64,000 bases of DNA from Pirellulales bacterium. GTDB taxonomy: Bacteria; Planctomycetota; Planctomycetia; Pirellulales; Thermoguttaceae. Of this stretch, positions 30,001 to 39,516 are shown one piece after another. Position numbers and translations under genes: made by a program. Below the pieces are notes generated by a model. The model was given only the letters and a program-made list of their open reading frames with translations, had not been told where the DNA came from and made no database searches. The stretch lies in assembly GCA_016931995.1 (NCBI GenBank), contig JAFGDS010000008.1:1-64000 (forward strand), read 5' to 3'. The stretch's first letter is position 1, and each line of letters begins with the position of its first letter.

Positions 30001-33000
30001 GTCGCCGTAGCCCAGCTCGGCATTCCCGCTACCCCATCCGTCGTAGCTCGCGCCCGGCTCGCGCCAGGCCGTGCCCAGGTTCGCGCCCGTGTCGTTGTAG
30101 AGCCACAGGCTGCCGGTGGGCAACAGCGTATCGAGCGTCGCGCCGCCGGCGATCATGGCGGTGGGCGAGATGGCCCCGCCGGGCAGACGCGGATCGGAGC
30201 CGTCGAGCGTGTAGTAGACGGTTCCCGCGCCACCGGTGATCTCCAGCTCGAAGTCGGGTCCGATGGGACCGCTGGGCTCGCTGAACTCGGGCGCGGCGAG
30301 GTACAGGCTGTCCCACCACGCGAGCCGGTCCTCGAGCCAGTCCTTCATGAAGTCGATCTCTTCCTGATACGTGTCGGCGATGAACCAGTTTGGCCAGACG
30401 TACGTGCCCAGGATGGGCCAGCGTTGGAAATTGCGCGCGGCCGACTCGCCCAAGAGCGCCGCCAGCGTGTCGATATCGCCCAGCAGCCGCTCGTTCGAGA
30501 ACAGATCTTGCCGCAGTTCGGTCCAGCGGTCGATGTAGCGCTGGACGAAGTCGGGATCCTGGAACAGCCGGCCAAAGTAGGGATACTCGCCGCTGCTGAT
30601 GAGCGGATAGTAGAAGCCCTCGGCGAGCCAGCCATCGAGGTAGTTGGCGTTGCCCAGCGACAGGTTGTAGTCCCACAGCGGCCCCATCTTGAGCTTGCCG
30701 TCGCGATCCTTGTAGTAGAAGCTGCTCAAGCGGTAGCCGTCGATGTTCTTGGTCAGCTCGACCAGGATGTGGGCGTCGATGAACGAGTCGACGTCGATGT
30801 AGGCGGCGTAGCCCACCTCGGGATCGCGGTAGTTGGCCCCATACAGGGCCGTCTCGAAGGCGTTGATGTAGTTGGTCAGCCAGGCGGTCTGTTCCGCCGA
30901 GATTTCGTCCTCCTTGGGTTCCACGTAGCCGAAGACCTGCCCTCGGCTCGTGGTGAAGCCGGTGTCGCCCGGATCGAGCCGGTCCTTTTTGAAGATGTAG
31001 CCGCCGGAGATCTCCGGCTCGCTGTTTTGTCCGGCCGAGAGTTTCTCGATGTCCACCCGGTTTTCGTCGAGCTTGATCTTCTCGACGAGCACGTACACGC
31101 CCACGTAGTCGCCCGAGGTGACCTTCCCGCCGTTCAGGTCCAGGTACATCTCGCAGAGCACGGTCCGCGGGGCGTATTGGCCGATGCGGTTCGACCACAT
31201 GTAGGACAAGACGTTGCGGATCAACGACTTGTCGGAGTACGGACCGTAGAGCACCCAGTCGGACTCCTCGGGCAGCCCCAAGAGCGAGGCGGCCATGTCG
31301 TCGCGCTCCTCGTCCCAGAGTTCAAACGCGTATTGTTTCTTGGGGAAGCTGGTCGAGCTGGACCCGCGGATCTTGAGGCCGGCCTGGCCGGAGAAGTCGG
31401 CCGCGGAGGAAAGCCACGCTCGGCCGTCCGCGCCCACTTCCATGAAGGCCGAGGCCGTCAGGGTCAGCGAGTTTTCATTCACTCCCTGGCCAAAGGTGCT
31501 GACGACCACCAGGGGGATATTCGAGTTGAACTGGGCCACGGACGTGTCCAGCGCGAAGTACGTGTGGCTCACCACGATGCCGGGCGACTGACCCGGCACG
31601 ATCACCCGCGCGCGGACCATGGTCGTCGTCGTGATCGAGATCGGACCGGTGTACAGGGTCGAGGTCTCGGTGGGCACGGTGCGGTCGAACGTGTAGCGGA
31701 TTTCCGCGCCAGGTATGTCGGTATGAAGCGTGAGGGCGAACGAGGTCGTGAACGTGCCGCCCAGGCGCGAGAACGTCAGGTCGTCCCCAAGGCTCAGCGA
31801 ACCCACTCCGTTGGGATCGCCGGGCGTGGGCTCGGAAAAGTACCGGTAGCCCGTGGCCGCCGGGTCGCCGTACAACTGCGCCTCGATAAGGAACGTCGGA
31901 TCCCCGTCGGCAACGTTGAGCCCCTGGATCGCCAGGACGTTCTTTCCCTCCAGGAGCAGCGACCGGAAGGCCGTCACGTCGATCACCGAGAATTCAACCG
32001 ACTCGGCCGCGGAACGGCCGGCCGTCGCCGTCGAGTTCCACGCGAGAGTCTCGGGAGCGTTCGCCGAGGCGATGACCTGCCCGTTCAGAAACGCCACGAA
32101 TCCGTCGTTGTACCGCAGCCGCAGCGAAAGCGCGTCGATCAGCGACGGGTCGTCGAGCTGAAACGTATAGCGGGTCCAGAGCGAGGCGTTCTGGTCGCGC
32201 ATGTCCGGGCCGACGTCCGTCTGGATGCAGATGTCCAGGCCGTCCGTGTAGCTGGAGAATCCGATCGTGGCCTCTTCCAAGAAAGGTCGCACCAGGCCGA
32301 TGTTGTTCGACCCCTTGCTGCTGGTCGAACGCCACCGGAAGTCGGCGGCGGTGTTCGTGTCGGCCTGGCCGTATCGCTGCAACGACGTGATGGTTCCGCC
32401 CGTGTCGACCGCTGGACCGATCCACGCTCCGCCGGCGGTGATGTGAAAGCCTTCAATCGTGACGTCGAACGAGGCGAGTTCCGCTTCGGTGTAGTTCCAG
32501 GCGGCGAAATCGACCACGTGGCCCTCGTCGTCGAGGATCATGGCCCAACCCGGTCCGTCCTGTTGCCACCAAAGGTTGCCGCCGATGTAGTATTCGTCGG
32601 TGGGATCCGCGTCGTCGCGCCAGAGGACCGCGCCGGCCGCGATGGAGTCGGGCAGATACCACCGCAGCGCATGCACGTCGTTGATGTGCGTGCGGTAATC
32701 CGCATTGACGACGACCATCCAGCCGGACGTGTCCACCTCTTGACTCGAGACGTTCTGGATCTCCAGATAATCGATCGAGCCCATGCCCATCTCGGCGATC
32801 CGCACCGACGTGGGCTGTTTGCCGGACCAGTTGACGTCGCCGAAGGTGGTGGCGGTCCAGCCCGTGCCCAGCGTGGCGTCCGAGGAACTGGGCACCCACC
32901 AGACCGGCTCTGTCTCGTCGTCGACCATCGTGACGCGACCGGGTATTCCGTACGACACGTCGCTCACCTGCGGCGGGAAACTCGGGTCGTAGTCGAACGC

Positions 33001-33459
33001 CACGGTCACGCCGCCCGCCCCGTCCGGCTTCACCAGCGCCAGATACTCGCCTTCGTCGCCGTCGAGCTTGAAGTTCGTATGGAGCGGGGCGCTCGGGTCG
33101 CGCCGGTCCTTGTCCGACGCGAACACGACCATATACTCGTTGGCGTCCAACGTGATGGACGGAAACGCCCATTTCCGCAGATCGCCGTCATTGTCGGTCA
33201 GGTACCAGCCGGTCAGATCGACCGCCTCGTTGGTGGGATTGAAGATCTCGATCCAGTCGCGGTACTCGCCGTCGTCGTCCCGCAGCGTCGAATCGTTGAC
33301 CGCCATCAACTCCGTGATCCACAGCGGACCGGCGTCCAACAACCAGCGGGTCTCCAACGGCTCGTGAATCAGCCGCCGACGTCCAAGCGGACCGCGGCAA
33401 CGGGACTTGGAATAGCGGCGGCTCCGGACGTCAGACGCCTTTCGGAATAGACGCGGCAC
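27025..33459 (-). CDS. Giant secreted CotH / lamin-tail-domain protein
   Basis: A 2144-aa protein. The N-terminus is very basic and then has EPLETRWLLDAG at about residues 32-44, a variant of the planctomycete LEPR-type motif. Lamin-tail-like domains (GWYLTDNDGD, GWYLSDSSNS, GWRIRGGVDF) lie near 45-160 and again after about 1320. A chitobiase-C/HexA-like sandwich lies near 560-620. A CotH kinase-like domain spans about 650-1050 (SSTSFPKKQYAFELWDEE, KNIDGYRLSSFYYKDRDGK, GPLWDYNLSLGN). One dockerin-like repeat, DVNRDRVVDATDFVLTRTN, is near 1990, followed by an Ala-rich tail. GTG 33459 has a strong AAGGAGGT 5 bp upstream; nearly 300 upstream codons of open frame are antisense to another gene. 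CotH proteins phosphorylate secreted proteins; here the partner is unknown. Confidence 0.87.
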   Translation of the reverse strand: MPRLFRKASDVRSRRYSKSRCRGPLGRRRLIHEPLETRWLLDAGPLWITELMAVNDSTLRDDDGEYRDWIEIFNPTNEAVDLTGWYLTDNDGDLRKWAFPSITLDANEYMVVFASDKDRRDPSAPLHTNFKLDGDEGEYLALVKPDGAGGVTVAFDYDPSFPPQVSDVSYGIPGRVTMVDDETEPVWWVPSSSDATLGTGWTATTFGDVNWSGKQPTSVRIAEMGMGSIDYLEIQNVSSQEVDTSGWMVVVNADYRTHINDVHALRWYLPDSIAAGAVLWRDDADPTDEYYIGGNLWWQQDGPGWAMILDDEGHVVDFAAWNYTEAELASFDVTIEGFHITAGGAWIGPAVDTGGTITSLQRYGQADTNTAADFRWRSTSSKGSNNIGLVRPFLEEATIGFSSYTDGLDICIQTDVGPDMRDQNASLWTRYTFQLDDPSLIDALSLRLRYNDGFVAFLNGQVIASANAPETLAWNSTATAGRSAAESVEFSVIDVTAFRSLLLEGKNVLAIQGLNVADGDPTFLIEAQLYGDPAATGYRYFSEPTPGDPNGVGSLSLGDDLTFSRLGGTFTTSFALTLHTDIPGAEIRYTFDRTVPTETSTLYTGPISITTTTMVRARVIVPGQSPGIVVSHTYFALDTSVAQFNSNIPLVVVSTFGQGVNENSLTLTASAFMEVGADGRAWLSSAADFSGQAGLKIRGSSSTSFPKKQYAFELWDEERDDMAASLLGLPEESDWVLYGPYSDKSLIRNVLSYMWSNRIGQYAPRTVLCEMYLDLNGGKVTSGDYVGVYVLVEKIKLDENRVDIEKLSAGQNSEPEISGGYIFKKDRLDPGDTGFTTSRGQVFGYVEPKEDEISAEQTAWLTNYINAFETALYGANYRDPEVGYAAYIDVDSFIDAHILVELTKNIDGYRLSSFYYKDRDGKLKMGPLWDYNLSLGNANYLDGWLAEGFYYPLISSGEYPYFGRLFQDPDFVQRYIDRWTELRQDLFSNERLLGDIDTLAALLGESAARNFQRWPILGTYVWPNWFIADTYQEEIDFMKDWLEDRLAWWDSLYLAAPEFSEPSGPIGPDFELEITGGAGTVYYTLDGSDPRLPGGAISPTAMIAGGATLDTLLPTGSLWLYNDTGANLGTAWREPGASYDGWGSGNAELGYGDGDETTIVSYGPNPSQKYWTTYFVTTFQVDDASLYSSLSLDLIYDDGAVVYINGQEVVRANMPAGTITYTTPASSAVSGAAEYTYTTFALNVGVLQNGVNLIAVEVHQRTANSTDLSFNLGLSAGRVETIGGFEESTMVKARSYSGGSWSGLTKGVYLIESKLRVSELMINPPAPTPAERLEGYDENDLFEFIELTNTGDTPIDLSRLLLVDGVTFDFSAGSVSTLNPGEYAVVVRDIEAFQFRYPDVPTSAIAGVFTGALNNAGERVAIEANIGIPILDLEYDDTGDWPWRAEGRGSSLELIDPGASSSDPNNWIASNVWGGTPGAAPTPLVRDVVVNEILANPATGGVDKIELVNTADYAVDISGWYLSDSSNSFHKFPIPAGTILAPGDCVVFDATQFNASGGVDPDDFGLSSLGEQVWLMEADSQGRLGRFGDVVEFGATDVGQSLGRRPNGTGAMQPMTEQTFGGPNSAVAIGPILITEIQYHPAGGADAAKWEYIELFNTTDDEVDLTGWRIRGGVDFDFAADTVIPAGGILVLTRIDPTNSSDYVGFHTFYNPGVAVTMAGPFEGVLDNGGESVRLLRPGTPSPEEPDTTPYFLVDQASYDDESPWPTEPDGGGATLHRATFRASGMDESGWTVATPSPGVVSMTTSLLGRHLFYDGSGLDDPAVPRTDDLAIAAGKVPLATGQQASYENYSNFSGGITGIMIDVGNLPDDAVPSAADFVFRVGNEDDTSVWTAAPAPQSVALRRGEGDSGADRIVVTWPEGAIRNTWLQVTVLGAGLGLGEDSVFYWGNAPGETGDSATHALVNATDLVALRGHYTGSLEYVAIASPHDVNRDRVVDATDFVLTRTNVTSPLTALKLITPMVPPDAACPPASVEQASGEEPTPLVAQPAPPAPPATAAAPAASDASSAASNAASVASDAASASAAVDATPAAAVSRRMGPAPERDEALRRMALAHVAAESAPRRLRPVFLHRAIVDRLLIAMDL

Positions 33460-33707
33460 GGCTACCTCCTTCTCTTCCGCAATCCCGCTCCCCCCGCGAG
33501 ACCGCACCACCCGCCAATACGGCAAACTCGACACAACCCGGCACCACTCTCCATGGTGACACCTCCTTACAACCATGTCAAGCTTCTTCGGGGGGCACGG
33601 CAGTATCCCCAAGCGAGGATGGACGTTTCCCCAACGGCGGGAAAAGCCGCGCCCCGCCACGACTCTCCGACGGCCCAGCCAGCCGGGGAGGCGGCCCCGC
33701 GGCCGAT

Positions 33708-35153
33708 TCAGGGCGGAACCAGCCGGTCCGCTGCCCGCCCGGCCTCCTCGGCCCACGCGGCGCCGTACTGGGTTAGCCGCCGGCGGGCAGCCGCCGGATC
33801 GGTCCGGAAGAGCTGCGCGACCTCGGCCTCGAACTCCCTCTGCCCGGACAGGGCGCGATCCTCCAGGGCTGCCCAAACCGACCGGACCGCGCCGATCCGC
33901 CCCGCGTAGTCGGCGTGAACCCAATCCACCACCCGCCGGAACCGCCACCAGGCCAGCGATCCGTCCGGCTCGAACGTCTCCTGGACCGGGTGAAGCTGGG
34001 CGTCGACCGATTGCCACTCGGCCAGGTTTTGCGGCCGGCGATACGCCGCCGGCACGTCGTCCACGCCCAGGTACCACGGAATCATCACGCCGCGGGACGG
34101 CTCGCACGAGACGCGCCACCAGACGCAGCCGATCTCCCGCGGCGGCTCGCGGCGCAACTGGAAGATGCTGGCCTCGAGCGTCGTGTCCGAGCTGATCGGC
34201 CGGGGCCCTGGGCCCTCGCGAGCCCGCAGCACGGCGGCCAGGGCCGCCACCGAAAGCTTCTCGCGCGGCCGGACGGCAAACGGCACGGGCCGACCCGCCG
34301 GCCACGCGACCGGCGCGCCCGTAAGCAGACAAAAAGCCGTCCACCGCCGCGGGTCGGGCTCATCCTCGGGCGGCTCCCGATACGCCAGGCCAAAGTCGAA
34401 CGGCCGGCCGGCGGCGGGATCGTACCAGCCCCGGGCGATCGCGTAATCCACTAGATCGGGCGAACCAAGGAAATTCCGCGCGTCTTTCAGGTCCATCTGG
34501 CCGATGATGTGCACGTTCGGCAGGATCACGACGGCGTCGTCGGGCACCCGCTGGGCGGCCCAGCGACGCCCGCGAACCGTCGAGAAGAGCCACGCTTCAT
34601 TCGGGTCGGCGATCGTGTACGTCCGGCCGGTGTCGACGTAGCCGAACCGCTCGACGAGCCGCCCGGCCAGCTCGACGCCCTCGCGCGCGGTCCTTGCCCG
34701 TTGGGCCACCAGCCGCCGGAGCCACAGCCCGATGCCGCCGTCGCGTATCTCGCCCCGCGCCGCCAGCGCGTCGTGGTCGTCCTCCCGCGTGGGACACCGG
34801 TTGCTCACCACGCAGACGCCGTGCTCGTTGAGATAGCTGTCGGAAAACTCCTCGGCGGGGCACTGCGACCAAAGGTATGCCGCCGTCTCCGACGCCTGCG
34901 GAACCGTCCCGCCGCGGATCAGTGAAACCGCGGCGCCCGACGCGAAGCGTTGTCGCGGCACGCGGCCAAAGTTCAGGATCCGAACGCCGCGGTCCTGCTC
35001 GTTGTGGCCCACCAACACGGACCCGTCCTCCGTGGCGTCGCGGCCGGCGATCACCGCGAAACACGCCAAGGCCGTCGACCCCCGAGGATCGTCGCTCGAC
35101 GAAATCATCAACAGAAACAGCGCGGCACAAAGCAAGCATCGGGGCATGGGCAT
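33708..35153 (-). CDS. Secreted C69-family peptidase (dipeptidase-like)
   Basis: A 481-aa exported member of peptidase family C69 (Ntn hydrolases). A signal sequence (CLLCAALFLLMISSS) is followed by Ala-Cys near residue 31. In this family the exposed N-terminal Cys is the nucleophile, which fits STALA|CFAVIAG. Conserved segments include AGRDATEDGSVLVGHNEQD, YLNEHGVCVVSNRC, YTIADPNEAWLFSTVRG and SSDTTLEASIFQLRR. Two ATGs (35153 and 35147) are equally possible starts. Likely role: hydrolysis of small peptides or amides outside the cytoplasm; bile-salt hydrolase-like relatives exist. It lies upstream of the CotH gene on the same strand, without evidence of shared function. Confidence 0.85.
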   Translation of the reverse strand: MPMPRCLLCAALFLLMISSSDDPRGSTALACFAVIAGRDATEDGSVLVGHNEQDRGVRILNFGRVPRQRFASGAAVSLIRGGTVPQASETAAYLWSQCPAEEFSDSYLNEHGVCVVSNRCPTREDDHDALAARGEIRDGGIGLWLRRLVAQRARTAREGVELAGRLVERFGYVDTGRTYTIADPNEAWLFSTVRGRRWAAQRVPDDAVVILPNVHIIGQMDLKDARNFLGSPDLVDYAIARGWYDPAAGRPFDFGLAYREPPEDEPDPRRWTAFCLLTGAPVAWPAGRPVPFAVRPREKLSVAALAAVLRAREGPGPRPISSDTTLEASIFQLRREPPREIGCVWWRVSCEPSRGVMIPWYLGVDDVPAAYRRPQNLAEWQSVDAQLHPVQETFEPDGSLAWWRFRRVVDWVHADYAGRIGAVRSVWAALEDRALSGQREFEAEVAQLFRTDPAAARRRLTQYGAAWAEEAGRAADRLVPP

Positions 35154-35272
35154 GGTGGCGTTCTCGGAGGGAAGGAGGCGGGAGACGGCAAGCGGCGGCG
35201 GGATCGTTCTCCACCGGATGGTCGCGGCGCACCGGGCCGGCCGCTCGCAATCCCGCATCCGCGCGAGGCCGC

Positions 35273-36061
35273 CTACCGCCTACTACCTAGCAGATCGTCC
35301 ACGGCGGCGCCAAGGTCCCCCGCCGCCATGAGGCTCTCGCCGACGAGCATCGCGGCCACGCCGGCACCTTCCAGCCGGACCGCGTCCGCCCGGCGGCGGA
35401 TGCCGCTCTCGCTCACGACGAGCCGATCGGGCGGGATCCGCTCGCGCAGGCGGATCGTGTGCCCGAGGTCCGTCGCGAACGTCCGCAAGTCGCGGTTGTT
35501 GATCCCGACGAGCCGCGCGCCGCAGGCGACGACGCGATCGACGTTCTCGGCCTCGTGCAGCTCCACCAGCGGCGTCATGCCCAGCTCCACCACCGCGTCG
35601 TGCAGCGCGACGAGGCTCGCGTCGTCCAGGCATTCGGCGATGAGGAGCACGGCGTCGGCCCCCGCCACCCGGGCTTGAACCACCTGGTACGGGTCCAGGA
35701 TGAAGTCCTTGCGCAAGACCGGCAGGTTCACCGTCCGGTGGATCGCGCACAGCGCGCTCAGGCTGCCCTGGAAATACGTGGCGTCGGTCAACACGCTCAA
35801 ACAGGCGGCACCGTGCCGTTGATACGTCGCGGCGATCTCCAGCGGGTCGAAGTCCTCGCGGATGACGCCCCGCGAAGGGCTGGCCTTCTTCACCTCGGCG
35901 ATGAGCCGGATGGGCCCTCCGCCGGACAGCGCCCCGAGGAAGTCGCGCGCCGGCGGCGCGTCCGCCAGACGCTCCCTCATCGCTTCGATTGGCGCGGCGG
36001 CCTTGGCCTCGGCGATCTCCACCCGCTTTGTCGCGACGATCTCGTCAAGAATGTTTCGCAT
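35273..36061 (-). CDS. trpC: Indole-3-glycerol phosphate synthase
   Basis: A 262-aa (beta/alpha)8 enzyme that closes the indole ring from CdRP in tryptophan synthesis. Hallmarks are LIAEVKKASPSRGVI (catalytic Lys, phosphate contact), LPVLRKDFILDPYQV (catalytic Lys), LVELHEAENVDRV, GINNRDLRTF and VVSESGIRRRADA. The length is normal. The start at MRNILDEIVATKR is typical; the 47 upstream codons come from a repeat-rich region. The gene stands alone, with no other trp genes in the window, as is common in planctomycetes where trp genes are scattered. Confidence 0.96.
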   Translation of the reverse strand: MRNILDEIVATKRVEIAEAKAAAPIEAMRERLADAPPARDFLGALSGGGPIRLIAEVKKASPSRGVIREDFDPLEIAATYQRHGAACLSVLTDATYFQGSLSALCAIHRTVNLPVLRKDFILDPYQVVQARVAGADAVLLIAECLDDASLVALHDAVVELGMTPLVELHEAENVDRVVACGARLVGINNRDLRTFATDLGHTIRLRERIPPDRLVVSESGIRRRADAVRLEGAGVAAMLVGESLMAAGDLGAAVDDLLGSRR

Positions 36062-36082
36062 CACATCAAGCCGCTTGGAGGT

Positions 36083-36262
36083 CCCCTTTTCTCTAGCCTG
36101 TGGTCGCGAATCAAAATACCGTCCTCCTTTTTTCACCAGCCCCTTCAGGGGCGATGGGTTGATTCCGAGATGATTTCGTCCCCTGAAGGGGACTTCAAAC
36201 AAAAGAGCTCTATCAAGGCCCCTTCGATCCGCAGGCGTAAACGCCTGGGCTAGAGAAAAGGC
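36083..36262. repeat. Nested inverted repeats (family G composite)
   Basis: An outer perfect 14-bp inverted pair (CCTTTTCTCTAGCC at 36085-36098 and GGCTAGAGAAAAGG near 36248-36261) encloses an inner 12-bp pair, CCCCTTCAGGGG (36140-36151) and CCCCTGAAGGGG (36180-36191). A separate hairpin AGGCGTAAACGCCT abuts the outer right arm. The whole is about 180 bp, lies directly upstream of trpC, and looks like a small non-autonomous element or a nested insertion. Confidence 0.82.
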
Positions 36263-36341
36263 ATGTGACTTAGCCGGCTAAGATCATGCCTACCGTTTCC
36301 ACTGAAGTCCTCGACACTAAACAAGAATTTCCGTCAGTAGC

Positions 36342-36932
36342 TTAGCTCACCGGCGAGGAAAACGTCTCCCGCGCCAGACGCCGGGCTTCATCGAGCCAGG
36401 CGCGGCGCTGGTCCGGCGTGCTGAGAACCATCGACTCGAAGTTCCGCCGGCGGAAGTCCGTCAGTCCGCAGAAGCCAAAAACGCAATTCTTCCACAAGTT
36501 CTCCAACGGGTCGCCGTAGAGCGCAAGCTCCATGTCGCGGGGCGTGTTCGACGTGGTGATCACCAGGGCCTTCTTGCCGGCCAGTTGGCCCTCGACCTTG
36601 CCCCCGGCGCCAAACCGGTACACCGGCCCCTTGCGGAACACGCGATCGATCCAGCCCTTGAGCACCGCCGGCGGCTGCGCCCACCAGTTGGGATGGACGA
36701 TCACGACGCCGTCGGCCGCCAGTAGCTGCTCGATGTGCCGGCGGACGACGGGGCACGCGGGCGCGTCGGCCTGGAGTTCGTCCTCGGTCAGGACGGGATC
36801 GAACTCCTCGGCGTACAGATCGTGGAAGACCACGTCGTGTCCGCCGGAGCGGAGCTCCTCGACGATCGCGCCGACGACGGCGTGGCAGAAGCTGCCGGGA
36901 TGTTGGTGGCCGATTACGGCGAGGATGTTCAT
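36342..36932 (-). CDS. NAD(P)H quinone reductase / flavodoxin-fold protein
   Basis: A 196-aa flavoprotein of the NQO1/MdaB/KefF superfamily that reduces quinones or acts as a KefC-type ancillary protein with FMN or FAD. The Rossmann-like opening MNILAVIGHQHPGSFCHAVV has the family pattern of His-Pro-Ser-type FMN contacts. The quinone-reductase motif VVIVHPNWWAQPPAVLKGWI is intact, and GPVYRFGAGGKVEGQLAGK precedes ALVITTSNTP. Length and domain order are standard. No kefC potassium transporter is adjacent, so a stand-alone oxidoreductase is more likely. It starts at an ATG near the edge of a family D repeat zone. Confidence 0.88.
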   Translation of the reverse strand: MNILAVIGHQHPGSFCHAVVGAIVEELRSGGHDVVFHDLYAEEFDPVLTEDELQADAPACPVVRRHIEQLLAADGVVIVHPNWWAQPPAVLKGWIDRVFRKGPVYRFGAGGKVEGQLAGKKALVITTSNTPRDMELALYGDPLENLWKNCVFGFCGLTDFRRRNFESMVLSTPDQRRAWLDEARRLARETFSSPVS

Positions 36933-36983
36933 CTGTCAGAGAGCTGTTGTATCGAAGGTCGATCCCCATGCCCTGCTTGGCCC

Positions 36984-37055
36984 GTCAGCCTGAGCGAAGC
37001 GAAGGATCTCAACGTGATGATGGCCAACGAGATCCTTCGCTTCGCTTGGGCTGAC
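36984..37055. repeat. Inverted repeat, family D (GAGCGAAGCGAAGGATC)
   Basis: Left arm GTCAGCCTGAGCGAAGCGAA and right arm TTCGCTTCGCTTGGGCTGAC form a 27-bp imperfect inverted repeat around an 18-bp loop. Copies occur at 41102-41163 and, as a degenerate left half, at 49984-50016. This GAGCGAAGCGAAG motif recurs across several bacterial phyla. Confidence 0.88.
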
Positions 37056-37102
37056 GCGCGCGGTCATCACCGGGGAGCGGTGCGCAATACCCTCCACCGC
37101 TG

Positions 37103-39301
37103 CTACCGGAAATCCATCTGGCAGCTCAGCCCGCCGGCGGCCGGAAGGTAGCCGTTGCGGACGTAGTCGGCCACCATGCGGTCGGCGCTGAACCGCCACG
37201 CGAGCGAGCTGATCGAGTTCATCATCCGCTTGATCCAGTGCTGGGGCAAGCCGTCGATGTCCCGGTCGTAGTAGAGCGGGATGACCTCTTCCTCGAGCGT
37301 CCGGTAGAGATTCTCCCCGTCGCGGGCGTCGGTCACCGCCTGGTCGACGTGCCGGGCGCCGTCGCCGATGGCGAAGCCGTTGGAGCCGTCGTAGGCCTCC
37401 GCCCACCAGCCATCCAGGATCGACAGGTTGAGCGCCCCGTTGAGCACGGCCTTTTGCCCGCTGGTGCCCGAGGCCTCCTGGGGACGCCTCGGGTTGTTCA
37501 GCCAGACGTCGACGCCCTGGACCAGATGGCGGCACACGTTGATCTCGTAGTCCTCCACGAAGGCGATGCGCCCCGCGAAACGCGGATCGTGCCGGAGATT
37601 GGCGATCCGTTTGATGAGCTGTTTGCCAGGCTCGTCGGCGGGATGGGCTTTTCCGGCGAAGATGATCTGGAGCGGGCGCTGCGGGTGGTTCACCATCCGC
37701 GCGAGCCGATCCATGTCCGCTAGGATGAGGTCCGCCCGCTTGTACGTCGCGAACCGCCGGCCGAAGCCGATGGTCAGGACGTTCGGATCGAGCATGTTTC
37801 GGGCCGCCTCGACGTCCTCGTCGCTTTCGCCGCGACGGCGGCATTGCCGGCTCACGCGGCGGCGGACGAAGGCCAGAAGTAGGTTCTTCAGCGAGTTGTG
37901 CGTCTCCCACAACTCGCCGGGATCGGTGCCGTGGATGGCCTGCCAGACCTCGGGCTCGCCGGTGCGGCGGATCCAGTTGATGGGGAATTCCCGGTCGTAG
38001 AGCTGCTGCATCTGCCAGGCGAGCCAGCTCTTGACATGCACGCCGTTGGTGATGTGCCCGATGGGAATCTCCTCCTCGACGCGCCACGGCCACAGATGCG
38101 CCCACATCCGGCGGCTGACGTGGCCGTGCAGGCTGCTCACCGCGTTGGCCCGGCGCGACAGCTTCAGCGCCAGCACGGTCATGCAGAAGGGCTCCTGCGC
38201 GTTCTGCGGCTCGACGCGGCCCAGGCCCATCAATTGCTCGAACGAAATCCCCAGCTCGTCGCGCAACGGACCCAAATGCTCCTCGATCAGCCCGCCGTCG
38301 AAGCGGTCGTGTCCGGCGGGCACGGGCGTGTGGGTGGTGAAGACGGTCCGCCCGGCCACCTCGCGCAGGGCGTCGTCGAAGCTCATCCCGTCGTTCTTCA
38401 TCCGCTCGCGGATGGCCTCGAGCGTGGCGAACGCGCTATGGCCTTCGTTGAGATGGAAAACGCCCGGCACGATCCCGAGCGCCGCCAGCGCGCGCACGCC
38501 GCCGACGCCGGCCACCAGCTCCTGGCGGATGCGCGTGCGCGTGTCGCCGCCGTAGAGCCGCGCGGTCAGCTCGCGGTCTTCCGGGCTGTTCTCCTTCACG
38601 TCGCAATCGAGTAGGTACAGGTTGACGCGGCCCACCCGCATCAGCCACACCTTCGCCTGCAACGGGCGGTTGCGCGTGGCGATGGTGATGGTGATGGGCT
38701 TGCCGTCGCGTCCGCGGGCGGGCTCCATCGGCAGGTTCTCGACCTTCGTGTCGAGGTACTCCTCCCGCTGATAGCCGTCCATGTCGAGATGCTGCTTGAA
38801 ATACCCTTGGTCGTAAAACAGCCCAATCGCCACCAGAGGCACGCCCAGCCCGCTGGCGCTCTTGATGTGGTCGCCCGACAAAACGCCCAGGCCGCCGGAG
38901 TAAATGGGCACCGACTCGTGGACGCCAAACTCCAGCGAGAAATACGCCACCGGCCTGGAGCCCAGCACGCCGGCATGGGTCCTCGCCCACGTGCCCGCCT
39001 CGGTCATGTATTCCTTCAGTCGCCGATACGCGTGATTGATCCGGCTGAAAAGAACAAGCTCGGACGCACGCATCTCCAAACGCTCGGGCGTGAACTCCGA
39101 CAGCAGCGCGATGGGGTTGTGGTCCAACTGCCGCCAACGGATGGGATCAAGATCCCGAAAGAGGTTAATGACCTCGGGCTGCCAGCTCCACCATAGGTTT
39201 CGGGCCAGCGCGTTGCACTTCTCGAATAGGGCCTCGGGCGAAAGACCGGACGGAGCCGGCGGCGGCGAGGCGTCGGATACCATTGTAGGCGTTTGGGTCA
39301 T
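37103..39301 (-). CDS. glgP: Alpha-glucan (glycogen/maltodextrin) phosphorylase
   Basis: A 732-aa GT35-family enzyme that releases glucose-1-phosphate from alpha-1,4-glucans using PLP. It belongs to the compact TIGR02094 group: an N-terminal DUF3417-like segment ([20 protein letters not shown]), then [51 protein letters not shown] and the PLP-lysine region [19 protein letters not shown]. The ATG at 39301 is preferred over an in-frame TTG because GGAG lies 10 bp upstream. Expected location is the cytoplasm. No other glycogen gene is adjacent. Confidence 0.94.
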   Translation of the reverse strand: MTQTPTMVSDASPPPAPSGLSPEALFEKCNALARNLWWSWQPEVINLFRDLDPIRWRQLDHNPIALLSEFTPERLEMRASELVLFSRINHAYRRLKEYMTEAGTWARTHAGVLGSRPVAYFSLEFGVHESVPIYSGGLGVLSGDHIKSASGLGVPLVAIGLFYDQGYFKQHLDMDGYQREEYLDTKVENLPMEPARGRDGKPITITIATRNRPLQAKVWLMRVGRVNLYLLDCDVKENSPEDRELTARLYGGDTRTRIRQELVAGVGGVRALAALGIVPGVFHLNEGHSAFATLEAIRERMKNDGMSFDDALREVAGRTVFTTHTPVPAGHDRFDGGLIEEHLGPLRDELGISFEQLMGLGRVEPQNAQEPFCMTVLALKLSRRANAVSSLHGHVSRRMWAHLWPWRVEEEIPIGHITNGVHVKSWLAWQMQQLYDREFPINWIRRTGEPEVWQAIHGTDPGELWETHNSLKNLLLAFVRRRVSRQCRRRGESDEDVEAARNMLDPNVLTIGFGRRFATYKRADLILADMDRLARMVNHPQRPLQIIFAGKAHPADEPGKQLIKRIANLRHDPRFAGRIAFVEDYEINVCRHLVQGVDVWLNNPRRPQEASGTSGQKAVLNGALNLSILDGWWAEAYDGSNGFAIGDGARHVDQAVTDARDGENLYRTLEEEVIPLYYDRDIDGLPQHWIKRMMNSISSLAWRFSADRMVADYVRNGYLPAAGGLSCQMDFR

Positions 39302-39432
39302 GGCGACCGTTTGCTCCAAAAAAGGTGGCGGAACGTCGCAAACACGCGATTATAACGGGGCCCGCGCAATCAGGCGACCCCATTTGTGCGCCCGCGCGGG
39401 CGCCTGCCGCGACGACGCCCGGGGACCGCTGG

Positions 39433-39496
39433 GCGCCACTGGCTACGCCCGTGGCGCGAGATGCCGCACCTCACGCACTGGTCGAGCCAGTGGCAC
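39433..39496. repeat. Family A palindromes, two copies
   Basis: Copy 1 at 39433-39457 is CGCCACTGGCTACGCCCGTG followed by GCG. Copy 2 at 39474-39496 is CGCACTGGTCGAGCCAGTGG followed by CAC. They face opposite ways and lie between glgP and tsaE, just past the tsaE stop. Confidence 0.85.
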
Positions 39497-39516
39497 ACGT
39501 TCGAGGGGGGGCAACG

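Noticed and set aside
33460-34344. N-terminal extension of the CotH protein
   Set aside because: The upstream codons overlap the C69 peptidase gene on the same strand in another frame, and a strong ribosome-binding site marks GTG 33459.
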